From the IMG/VR virus record IMGVR_UViG_3300032676_001246, positions 1 to 46,918 of that record: a stretch of DNA of 46,918 nt. One strand, 5' to 3'. Position 1 is the stretch's first letter. Each line of letters opens with the position of its first letter. A model generated the notes under the pieces. That model ran no database searches. It was given only the letters and a program-made list of their open reading frames with translations, and had not been told where the DNA came from. A program made the translations under genes and the position numbers. This document shows positions 31,512 to 39,676 of the stretch, piece after piece. The stretch comes from a virus.

Positions 31512-31956
31512 TGTATACGTTAACTCCGTTATTGTCTAAAGACACTGTTAGATCGATTGTATTACTCGCCAAAGTCGTTATTGATATATTAGCTAAAATA
31601 CTACTGTTTTGTACAGTCACGTTAACAGAATCTATGCTTTGAATAATTTCGCTCTTGTTCCATAGAGAAAGCTGAGCAGAATTCTGAGCAGTTTGTAAAC
31701 TAAGAATCTGTTGTCCTAAATAAAGCTGTAATACTCTACTTATCTCACTCTGGATTGAGCTAATAGACGAATTATTAAGTTGTTGACCAATCATTCCAAG
31801 TAATAAACTACCAAAACCAGGTGTAGTTGGACCTGTTCCGAGTGGTTCTTCCAGCCATCTTGTGATATCTTGCACAAGCTTGTTATTACCAATAGCGAAT
31901 TGGATCTTTCCACCACTCAATTGTATATCACCATTGCTGATTGAGATAGTTTTCAT
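31504..31956 (-). CDS. gp25-like baseplate wedge protein (150 aa)
   Basis: LVQDITRWLEEPLGTGPTTP and GFGSLLLGMIG match the gp25/W family (E-x-P-x-GTR...P-x-FGS pattern), a short wedge protein at the tube-baseplate junction. It precedes baseplate J with an 8-base overlap, the conserved order of contractile injection systems. Confidence 0.75.
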   Translation of the reverse strand: MKTISISNGDIQLSGGKIQFAIGNNKLVQDITRWLEEPLGTGPTTPGFGSLLLGMIGQQLNNSSISSIQSEISRVLQLYLGQQILSLQTAQNSAQLSLWNKSEIIQSIDSVNVTVQNSSILANISITTLASNTIDLTVSLDNNGVNVYNG

Positions 31957-31988
31957 ACTATCTTAAGCAAAATAGGGGTAATAATACA

Positions 31989-32039
31989 TTATGCTAGCCG
32001 TTCAGCTTCGCACCAAGCGGTCATAACTGCCCATAACAT
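31989..32039 (-). CDS. Possible tiny ORF after short tail protein (16 aa)
   Basis: MLWAVMTAWCEAERLA begins at an ATG overlapping the preceding TAA (TAATG), the coupling seen throughout this operon. No dedicated binding site is present. The frame could be chance or a remnant; the remaining spacer to 31957 is AT-rich, with no visible site. Confidence 0.3.
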   Translation of the reverse strand: MLWAVMTAWCEAERLA

Positions 32040-32248
32040 TAGTTATAGGCCTCATTGGTAGTAGACTCAACAATTGTTGGATCTGAAAAATTAATCCCGT
32101 CATAAACCCAACCAACCAAGGGTTGAGCGGTTAAATCGCTAACATCAACAATATGAGATGATTGTGTAAAGGATGGAGCCAAAGAAGGGTCGGTGTTTAA
32201 CACAAGCGTTACGTTTCCGTTTGTGTCTACAAAAGCAAGCGTGGACAT
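32039..32248 (-). CDS. Short fibre-associated protein (69 aa)
   Basis: MSTLAFVDTNGNVTLVLNTD and IVDVSDLTAQPLVGWVYDGINF resemble the small domain often found at the end of fibre gene clusters. The last residues (VESTTNEAYN) repeat the tail of the adjacent glycine-rich protein (GTTTNEVYN), also at DNA level, so part of the gene was duplicated. A fibre-accessory role is inferred. Confidence 0.6.
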   Translation of the reverse strand: MSTLAFVDTNGNVTLVLNTDPSLAPSFTQSSHIVDVSDLTAQPLVGWVYDGINFSDPTIVESTTNEAYN

Positions 32249-33210
32249 TAGTTGTAAACCTCGTTAGTAGTTGTTCCGACATTTGTGTTTGTTGCAAAAC
32301 TGCGACCAGCGCCCCATATAATTCGAACTGCGCCTGATCCACCACCACCACCGTAGTTGCTACCGTCAAGGCCGCCTACCCCCACTACGACTGTGTAAGT
32401 ATTACCAGGTGTTACTGCAACTGTATTATAGCAAAGGTATCCACCCTTGCCGCCTGCGTAAGCCGTGCCGTTGTTGCCACCGCCACCTCCACCGCCAAAT
32501 GCACCACCACCGGCTCCGTAGGCCGTACCGATTGCGGTTGCGTTACCACCACCATTTGTAGATGCACTTGCTGATACAGTTCCCGATATTACACCCGTGG
32601 GAAGCCCAGCAGTTGCCGACCCAACACCAGTTGTTGCGACCGTACCACCAGCGCCACCGTTTTCGTTTGAGTTGGTTCCAAGACCTCCACCGCCACCGTT
32701 ACCGCCAGTGCCTCCACCTGTTGATGTACCAGCCGCGTAGCCGTAAAGATTGGAACCACCACCACCACCGCCACCGTGGGCTGATGTAGAAGCGGAACCA
32801 CCACCTGCACCCGCACCAGAACTGCCGCTTAAACCGGCGGCGTTCGACCCGCCGTTTCCACCAGCGACGCCGTAACCACCTGCACCGCCACCTCCACCGC
32901 CCTTACCACCCGTTGCACCACCACCCGTACCACCAGCAGCAGCGTTACCGTAAGCGGTAGTCGAACTAGACCCACCAGGAGCACAAACAGTTGTGAGAGA
33001 ACTAAAGTAGGAATCACCACCAACGGTTGCATTTCCGCCCGCGCCGCCACCAATGGCAACAACCTGAACTGATGTAATACCCGTAGGGCAAGTCCAGGTG
33101 TACGTTCCAGCGGTAAAATAGACGTGTGAACCAATGAGCGCGGATGATAATGAAAACTCACCGAAAGCCTGTGCTGACATTCCGCCACGGGTTGCAAGCA
33201 TTGGGGTCAT
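32248..33210 (-). CDS. Glycine-rich receptor-binding adhesin (320 aa)
   Basis: After a short domain (YFTAGTYTWTCPTGITSVQV) the protein is dominated by glycine runs (GGTGGGATGGKGGGGGGAGG-type) to about residue 290, then AVRIIWG. Such glycine-rich adhesins stack as polyglycine II helices at fibre tips and carry variable receptor loops, as in T4-like S16 gp38. The gene is GC-rich, codon-distinct from its neighbours, and follows the fibre gene with a TAATG overlap, a usual fibre-adhesin pair. Confidence 0.75.
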   Translation of the reverse strand: MTPMLATRGGMSAQAFGEFSLSSALIGSHVYFTAGTYTWTCPTGITSVQVVAIGGGAGGNATVGGDSYFSSLTTVCAPGGSSSTTAYGNAAAGGTGGGATGGKGGGGGGAGGYGVAGGNGGSNAAGLSGSSGAGAGGGSASTSAHGGGGGGGSNLYGYAAGTSTGGGTGGNGGGGGLGTNSNENGGAGGTVATTGVGSATAGLPTGVISGTVSASASTNGGGNATAIGTAYGAGGGAFGGGGGGGNNGTAYAGGKGGYLCYNTVAVTPGNTYTVVVGVGGLDGSNYGGGGGSGAVRIIWGAGRSFATNTNVGTTTNEVYN

Positions 33211-35462
33211 TAGAACTTAGTCTGTCCCAATAGAAGGGTCCAAGCGGATGACCCCGTGCAGATGATGGTAATGGTGTAGAAGTCCAGTGTCGAAGCGTCT
33301 GCTGCCGACCAAGCGGTTCCGCCCTGATAGTAGGACGTGATGCTGTTGTTTGTCGCGCCCTGAACCGGAAGGACGGATGACGAAGCGCCAGCCTGAACCG
33401 TGTTAATCGTGATGTTGCTGGGAAGGTACGCGGTAGCGCCGTTGATAACGCCGATGGCGACGGTGGCAGATCGTCCGGTTGTCGTCGGTGCGCCGGTTAC
33501 GTTAAGCGCCCACGTCGCGGTCGGGTTGCCCGTGTAAAGGAATACCGCTTCGGAGCCAAGCGCGATAGATGCCGCCGTTGAACCTGACAAGGCAGTTGCA
33601 GAAATAAGTACTGTCTCAAAAGGCGCAATGATTGTCGGGTTGGTGCTAAGTACGTTGGAACCTGAACCTGTAGCCGTTGTAACACCTGTACCACCAGCCG
33701 CAACAGGCAAAACGCCGGGGCTATTGTTGACTTCGTACCATCCGCCACCAGAAGCAAACACGAAAGATATTGCAGAGCCAGCAGTAATGGAAAGCGTTGT
33801 AGACCCGCTGTAGTTCGGGTAACTAAACATATTTTGGCTGGTGTTGGCATTGAGGGTTACAACGTAGTTGGTGTTGTTGTAAAGCGTTGTGGTTGCGCCA
33901 ATGACACAACTTCCATTTGCGGGCATTGTAAGTGTCGTGGCCGATGCGGTCTGATAAACGTTGTACTGGTTCGCGAGAAGAGTACCGGCGGAAGCGACAC
34001 CGTTAGGGCTTGCGTAAGATGCAAGGTTCGCAGACGCGGGGATGGCCGTGCCGTTTACTGAGGTTACAGAAGGAAGCGAAGTGACGCTTGCAGACATAGC
34101 GCCAAGACTTGTCAGGGCCGCTGTCGAGGTTGAAGCTCCCGTACCACCGTTGGCGACGGATACAGTACCTGTGATTGCCGTGGTAATTGTTCCATTACCA
34201 TAGGTTACGCCAATCGGTGCTGTGCCATTCATTGATGCGATCACGGATGCCCATGTCCCAGCGGTTCCACTGGCTTCTACGAACCCAAGCCAATAAGCCG
34301 ATGGCTGTAGGGTGATAGCTGCCCCAGCTGAAGCTGCATCGATTGTTTGAGTGGCGAGGTTTGGGTATACATTCAATGTATATGGGGAAGAATTATCGAT
34401 GTAACAGAACTGGCCCAGCCCAGTAATAGCAGGAAGCGACACACCTAACCCGTTGGAAGACGATGAAATTACATTGTATTGGGCTGTCAATGGTGTCGCT
34501 GTACCCAGAGAAGAGCCTGATGATGTAACACTATTGTTCTCATTGAGAGATAGGTTACCATTCATCAGGATAGAACCACCACTAATAGTAATACTGCCGC
34601 TAACGGTCTGTAATTTAATATTAGAAGTGTCCAAAGCATTAAGGATAATACTTGTATTATTACTAGTTTGAAGAGTTAGTCCACCGTTGTCAAACATGGA
34701 AAGCGATGTATTCAAAGATTGAAGTGCAACTTCTCCTCCCCCAAGCCCTTCAGTGGCTATATTAACTTGATTCCCGCCAATATTAATTTGGCCACTAGCA
34801 GTAATATTCACACTACTATTATTACTAGTAATGTCTACTGCATTATTCGCAGTTATTAGTGCATAGTTACTACTAGTAATATCTACACCAAAAGCGCCTG
34901 CATCATTGACATAAAAGTTATGGGTATTGGCGGTAAAAGAGCCAGACGTAGTAAGAACTATTCCATTACCATTGGGGTCTTGTACACTAAAACCACCGCT
35001 CTGGGTTAATAGACCTGGAGAAGCTGTCTCACCTGGACCAGTAAGCGAAGCATACCCACCACCTCCACCACCTGGAGTAGTCCAATCATATTCTGTTCCA
35101 GTTATTACAGTTAGCACTTGCCCAGGTTCACCATTAGTTGGTATTGTCCCAGTTAATTGAGCAGTGCTATTAATCTGGCGTGTGGTTGGGTCATACTCGC
35201 CCGCATACAGGTATAGCCTATAAAGGCTTGTTCGCTTTTCTACCCACCATACTTGATTGGACTCAATCTGTTTGATTGTTACACCGACAGGCAATGCTTG
35301 TAGATCGATCTCTACTTGGAAACCTTTCATGTCGATTGCATAACAGAAATAATTTTCTGGTGCGCCTTGCGATACACTAAAAGGGTGTAATTGGGGTGCA
35401 CTCGTTATTATTACACGTAATACACCAGCTTTTTTATCCCAAGGGTTCCCTGTTACACTCAT
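33210..35462 (-). CDS. Tail fibre protein (750 aa)
   Basis: The N-terminus (about 1-140) is a tail-anchoring domain without repeats. Then come beta-rich repeats with Gly/Asn/Ser (NNAVDITSNNSSVNITASG) like a fibre shaft, and a C-terminal region ending SLDFYTITIICTGSSAWTLL-type residues (LDFYTITIICTGSSAW), a motif recurrent in fibre ends of aquatic phages. The 5' half is AT-rich and the 3' part (about 33210-34200) GC-rich, indicating a mosaic exchange. The ATG overlaps the hub stop (ATGA). Confidence 0.7.
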   Translation of the reverse strand: MSVTGNPWDKKAGVLRVIITSAPQLHPFSVSQGAPENYFCYAIDMKGFQVEIDLQALPVGVTIKQIESNQVWWVEKRTSLYRLYLYAGEYDPTTRQINSTAQLTGTIPTNGEPGQVLTVITGTEYDWTTPGGGGGGYASLTGPGETASPGLLTQSGGFSVQDPNGNGIVLTTSGSFTANTHNFYVNDAGAFGVDITSSNYALITANNAVDITSNNSSVNITASGQINIGGNQVNIATEGLGGGEVALQSLNTSLSMFDNGGLTLQTSNNTSIILNALDTSNIKLQTVSGSITISGGSILMNGNLSLNENNSVTSSGSSLGTATPLTAQYNVISSSSNGLGVSLPAITGLGQFCYIDNSSPYTLNVYPNLATQTIDAASAGAAITLQPSAYWLGFVEASGTAGTWASVIASMNGTAPIGVTYGNGTITTAITGTVSVANGGTGASTSTAALTSLGAMSASVTSLPSVTSVNGTAIPASANLASYASPNGVASAGTLLANQYNVYQTASATTLTMPANGSCVIGATTTLYNNTNYVVTLNANTSQNMFSYPNYSGSTTLSITAGSAISFVFASGGGWYEVNNSPGVLPVAAGGTGVTTATGSGSNVLSTNPTIIAPFETVLISATALSGSTAASIALGSEAVFLYTGNPTATWALNVTGAPTTTGRSATVAIGVINGATAYLPSNITINTVQAGASSSVLPVQGATNNSITSYYQGGTAWSAADASTLDFYTITIICTGSSAWTLLLGQTKF

Positions 35463-38284
35463 TGTACTAAGTCTATCCCATAGTGCATGATTGTTCCATT
35501 CTTTATTGGTGCAGTTAAGGTAGCTTGCGTCGAGAAACCACCTGTTCTATCACCCTGGTGTTGTACAGAAGTTACGTAGAACTCATAATGATCAGTGCCA
35601 CCAGATTCATTATCTAGATTAAGTGCTACACGCATTCCTGGATACAACTCTGGCATGAATGTGAATGATACATTGCTAACGAATTGGTTAACCCATTGCT
35701 GCATGAAAGATTGCAAAGCATAGATATATTCAAGAGTATGGCTGTGGATAACACTCTGTTCTTGGACAAAAGGTCTGATACCATAACGGTTCAAGAAGTT
35801 TAGAACATTTTTAGCATTCGTTACTTGCCCAGCAAGATTACTGGAATATTTACCAAAAAGGATTTCCATGGTACTAACGTCTTGGATGCTGACAATACCT
35901 TGGGTAGTGATTTGGTCAGCAAAACTGACTTGTTGTCCAATACCTGTTGTATCACCAAGCACTGCAACGTGTGTGATCAATTGAGTATCATCGTGATAGA
36001 TCTGGAAGTCTACGATCTCTACTGGGCTAATTTCTAATACTGGGTCTGTCCCATAGATACCATAATAATCTGGGAACCATGAAATGAAATCCCCATTTGG
36101 TGCGCTTTGGAATGTACGCAAACCCGCGCTCATAATTGTTGTAATGTCATTCATAACTGGGTTATCAAGGATGAATGCTCTCGGAGTACCTTGGACTACA
36201 CTCGCCGCTATATTGAAGTTTGGCGACAAGTAAGGTGTGTTATAAGCATCCGTGAGACTAAACGCTGTTCTATCATTGGCATTAACTGGGTTAGCAGCAG
36301 GAGTTGTAGTAGTAGTAGCTGTATTAGATGTGTTTGGAGACGTTGCACCAACGGCACTTGTAGTAACGTTGTAATAGCTAGAAGTCATAACGTTGGGATT
36401 AGAATTCTGGTTTATTCCAGTGCCCCAACCATGGTGAAGCGTTATTGGTCTGCGGCAACCAATCAATCTGCCTTTCCAACCACCGCCCCAATCTTGCCAT
36501 TGACCATCTTTTATTTGGTCCCAATAAAAAGGTTTTTCATTGACTGGGATACCAGGTTCGCTTGCTTGGATTGAATAACCAACATTAGGACTTGTGGGTA
36601 CAGAAATGCTTCCTCTTACATTGTCTTTCGGTGGAGTTCCACCGAGTTCAACGCTACAGATTGTTACGTGCTGTGGTACGCCACCACCGTCTTTAGGAAC
36701 TTCCCAGAACATGAGATCACCAGGTTGTGGCGGTACCGAGTTAGGTATCCATTGGCCATAGGTCCCTGGATCATCTCCATTGCTTGACCCACATTCTTTC
36801 GTAGTATTACTCCCGTAAAGATTGATACCAATGGTTGAGTATCCCCAATAAGCAAGCCCTGAGCAATCGAACCAACCCTTCCCTGAACCCGCTGCACCAG
36901 GTGTAATACGATAGTGTGATCCTTTAAGTGCCTTACTGTACTGATCACCGAGCTGCCCGCGAAGGTTGGATAGTAATGTTGCTATCGCAGTAGGTATCGA
37001 TGATGGATCTGTTGAACCAGTTGAGTTTACACCAAAGTATGAATCAGCTTGGGTAGTGTTCAGGTTTGGTTGTACACCAGCACTAATCTTAGTTTGGTCT
37101 GCCCATTGGAATGTAATGTTGGCATAATCGCTAACATTTGAATCTTGCTTCCATGAAGAGACATCTTTGATCGAACCATTTAGATAGGCAACCACAGCTG
37201 GATGACATTGCAAGTAATCAACGGAATCATCATATACAGCTTGATTCTTTTCGGTTAGGTTAGCCTTTTGCGGAACACTCGTTGCTCTAACGGCAACGAC
37301 TCTATTTGTTCTTTGATTCGCAAGAAGCAAAAGTCTACCATCATAGGATTTTTTGATTCTATTGTACGCGAGCCATGACTTGGCACGGCTAATTTCTCCG
37401 CTATCTTTCAAACCCATATATGAGAAAGGAGCAGAACAATAATAAATATCTTGGCTAATACCCTTGAGGTCTACTGGATTATTAGGATTGAAACCTGGGA
37501 AGTTAGCCAATCCACCACCAATTGGTCTACTATTGAATGCTATTGCTTTGGATGCAGTGATGGTTACACCGATGCTATTATCCGGTGCATCGCTGTTCTT
37601 CAATGTTTCTGCAGTTTTATATTCTGTACCACCGCTGGAAACACTCTTACCGCTAGCAATACTATCTATGCTCAGAATTTGGCTAAGCTGCGAGTAAATG
37701 CTATTTTCTAAAGCAGTATTAGAATTTAATAAATCAGAGTATGCATTCGCAGCAAAACTAATAAAGTTAGCGGGTATACCTTGGATATGGATAGAGTTAG
37801 CATTCCAGCCACAAACATCTGTAAGCACATTGACTACAGCTTGAGCAATACCACCATCATTAGTAGTCTGATTACTACTAGAAATTGTTTGGTCCATATA
37901 ATTAAGCAAAAGTTGTTGGTACTGGATGAGAGTGTCGTCCCAGTATGTATTCTGCAATAGGTATAGAGTACAATAAGCGTTGATAGTGATGGGCGTTGGA
38001 ACGAGAGTTTCAATCGGGGCATATGTAACAAGACCCGTAAAGCATTGGACCTCATTGGTTCGCTTTAGGAATACTGTTATACGATCCATTGTATTAATGG
38101 TTCGATTATATTTACGCCCAGGGTTATTTAGTGTGCATGAGAAAGAGCTCGGTGAAGCTATCTCTCTATCCATATTAAAATTAATTATGTCAGAGGATAC
38201 ATCTATCATACCATTGTTCATGGTTGATATAAATACTTTAATGTCTGGGGTATAGAAGAATGTTCCTGATTGGTTAAAACTCAT
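35459..38284 (-). CDS. Baseplate hub with embedded NlpC/P60 peptidase (941 aa)
   Basis: The N-terminal (IKVFISTMNNGMIDVSSDII, SFSCTLNNPGRKYN) and C-terminal (FTFMPELYPGMRVALNLD, YVTSVQHQGD) parts resemble the hub protein family (gpD/gp27-type), which closes the tube end. Between them, about 440-590, lies a cysteine peptidase: GWFDCSGLAYWGY with Cys474, and a His near residue 539 in VPQHVTIC. These are the NlpC/P60 catalytic pair, which cuts peptidoglycan stems. This makes a hub-lysin fusion, found in some phages of Gram-positive hosts. Confidence 0.8.
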   Translation of the reverse strand: MSFNQSGTFFYTPDIKVFISTMNNGMIDVSSDIINFNMDREIASPSSFSCTLNNPGRKYNRTINTMDRITVFLKRTNEVQCFTGLVTYAPIETLVPTPITINAYCTLYLLQNTYWDDTLIQYQQLLLNYMDQTISSSNQTTNDGGIAQAVVNVLTDVCGWNANSIHIQGIPANFISFAANAYSDLLNSNTALENSIYSQLSQILSIDSIASGKSVSSGGTEYKTAETLKNSDAPDNSIGVTITASKAIAFNSRPIGGGLANFPGFNPNNPVDLKGISQDIYYCSAPFSYMGLKDSGEISRAKSWLAYNRIKKSYDGRLLLLANQRTNRVVAVRATSVPQKANLTEKNQAVYDDSVDYLQCHPAVVAYLNGSIKDVSSWKQDSNVSDYANITFQWADQTKISAGVQPNLNTTQADSYFGVNSTGSTDPSSIPTAIATLLSNLRGQLGDQYSKALKGSHYRITPGAAGSGKGWFDCSGLAYWGYSTIGINLYGSNTTKECGSSNGDDPGTYGQWIPNSVPPQPGDLMFWEVPKDGGGVPQHVTICSVELGGTPPKDNVRGSISVPTSPNVGYSIQASEPGIPVNEKPFYWDQIKDGQWQDWGGGWKGRLIGCRRPITLHHGWGTGINQNSNPNVMTSSYYNVTTSAVGATSPNTSNTATTTTTPAANPVNANDRTAFSLTDAYNTPYLSPNFNIAASVVQGTPRAFILDNPVMNDITTIMSAGLRTFQSAPNGDFISWFPDYYGIYGTDPVLEISPVEIVDFQIYHDDTQLITHVAVLGDTTGIGQQVSFADQITTQGIVSIQDVSTMEILFGKYSSNLAGQVTNAKNVLNFLNRYGIRPFVQEQSVIHSHTLEYIYALQSFMQQWVNQFVSNVSFTFMPELYPGMRVALNLDNESGGTDHYEFYVTSVQHQGDRTGGFSTQATLTAPIKNGTIMHYGIDLVQ

Positions 38285-38979
38285 TGCCCTGGCAGTCCTT
38301 GGATCTGTTGTGTTGCAACAGTTAAGTTATTAATACTCATCCAGTTTACACCATAATTGTTTTGGTCAGCAACTGTCGCTTTGTAGCCAGGTGAATACGA
38401 TGCCAATGAGTAGGAGCTCGGGGCATATGTCGATGCAGATCCCGGCGCTGGCGTTGTCATAGGCGTCTTAGCCACGTTAGCAGTTAACATGTTCATCGTA
38501 TAGTCCGTTGTAAATACGTTTTGGAAACGTACGTGCATCTTTTCTGCAGTTTGTATAAACCCACTTATGGTAATAGGATTTAATGGTTCTTCACTGATCA
38601 GTTTGTTATAATTTTTAACATTAGAATTGTTGTAGTAGTTCAGCACCATTGGGGTTGTTATGCTGCCGTTGACAAGAGATAGTTGATGAGCACGGATAGC
38701 ATCCTGGAATAAATTCATCTTTGCGAACCCATCAGCTGGGTCTATTTTTTCAAAACCCTTTTGTTTAACAGGATTAGATGGTTGGACACTCCTAAGTGGC
38801 CATGCGATAGAGAAATTCATAAACATCTCTGCACGTCTAATTGGTATCCAACTCATACGATCGCGAACTTGTTGGCTCATAAACTCATTTGAAGTGGCAG
38901 TGTTTATTCTTTGCAGCCAAAGTTCATATGTTGTTAGTTCTTTACCGTTGTATAATGTTACTGTTGCGTTCCCAGCCAT
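38281..38979 (-). CDS. Tail protein (232 aa)
   Basis: The start was set at the ATG at 38979 (MAGNATVTLYNGKEL) since AAGG lies about 10 bases upstream; a TTG start three codons earlier is weaker. Its position between tape measure and hub and its beta/alpha mix (MSWIPIRRAEMFMNFSIAWP) suggest a tail-tip component. It is not recognised by family. Confidence 0.6.
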   Translation of the reverse strand: MAGNATVTLYNGKELTTYELWLQRINTATSNEFMSQQVRDRMSWIPIRRAEMFMNFSIAWPLRSVQPSNPVKQKGFEKIDPADGFAKMNLFQDAIRAHQLSLVNGSITTPMVLNYYNNSNVKNYNKLISEEPLNPITISGFIQTAEKMHVRFQNVFTTDYTMNMLTANVAKTPMTTPAPGSASTYAPSSYSLASYSPGYKATVADQNNYGVNWMSINNLTVATQQIQGLPGQ

Positions 38980-39140
38980 TGCTGCCAACCTTGTTCTATT
39001 ATGGGAGCAGATTCATGGATAATACCCATTGAGTTACTCCAGGCGAACCCATTGAAGCTAACGGCTTTAGCATCTGATGGGATAACTGGTGCAGAAATTT
39101 TACAGTTATAAAAATAATTATTATTAGGTTGAGCGTTCAT
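38958..39140 (-). CDS. Small tail protein (60 aa)
   Basis: MNAQPNNNYFYNCKISAPVI to the end IIEQGWQQWLGTQQ. AGGA lies 7 bases before the ATG. It overlaps the next gene's start by about 22 bases. No family is recognised; placement in the tail operon supports a virion or assembly role. Confidence 0.55.
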   Translation of the reverse strand: MNAQPNNNYFYNCKISAPVIPSDAKAVSFNGFAWSNSMGIIHESAPIIEQGWQQWLGTQQ

Positions 39141-39151
39141 TAATCATCCTA

Positions 39152-39676
39152 TTAACTTGTTTTAACATTTATTGAAGAGATACTTGACATACCTGTGTAC
39201 AGCCCGTTATAACCTATACCACCGTTTTTATCATTAACTATACGGTTTAATGCATCACTGGTAGAAGCAGACAATGCATTGCCATTAACATCTTCTTCTA
39301 CTTCGAATGACATATAGTATGGGTATGTCACCGTTGTAACATCCCAACCAATTTGCATTTGTTCTAAATAGACTTGCCACACTATGTTTCTGCTTGGTAC
39401 ATTTAGGGTGACACTTTTTCTAGTTTGATTTTGATCATCTTGTAAAGTTCTAAAATTATCATAGAGTTCTATCAATGATTTTCTACTACCAGCTTCTCCC
39501 TGGAGTATCATGCTCGTTATTTGAGCAGATAAGATCTGTGTTACACGACCACCGATTGTACTAAAACTTTGAGTATTAAGTTGATAGTTCCAAGTAAGAC
39601 TGTTGATGTTAAAAGGGAACTTATATTTCTTATTAGATGAATCTGTTATGTAAGCTGCATCTTTATCCGTGGTCAT
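39152..39676 (-). CDS. Tail protein after tape measure (174 aa)
   Basis: YKFPFNINSLTWNYQLNTQS, SMILQGEAGSRKSLIELYDN and VYLEQMQIGWDVTT give a compact beta-rich protein, like the small tail/hub proteins (LysM/gp53-type) found directly after the tape measure gene in contractile tails. No LysM repeat was recognised. The ATG overlaps the tape measure stop. Confidence 0.6.
   Translation of the reverse strand: MTTDKDAAYITDSSNKKYKFPFNINSLTWNYQLNTQSFSTIGGRVTQILSAQITSMILQGEAGSRKSLIELYDNFRTLQDDQNQTRKSVTLNVPSRNIVWQVYLEQMQIGWDVTTVTYPYYMSFEVEEDVNGNALSASTSDALNRIVNDKNGGIGYNGLYTGMSSISSINVKTS

Noticed and set aside
31940-31975. TAAGAT as a promoter before the gp25-like gene
   Set aside because: The hexamer lies only three bases before the ATG and no -35 sits at 17 bases.
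32248-33210. CRISPR or tandem DNA repeat array
   Set aside because: The repetitiveness comes from glycine codons in a single ORF; there are no regularly spaced identical repeats with spacers.
36107-36574. Plus-strand ORF of 155 residues inside the hub gene
   Set aside because: Antisense to the NlpC/P60-hub coding region; low-complexity Cys/Ser composition, no start signal.
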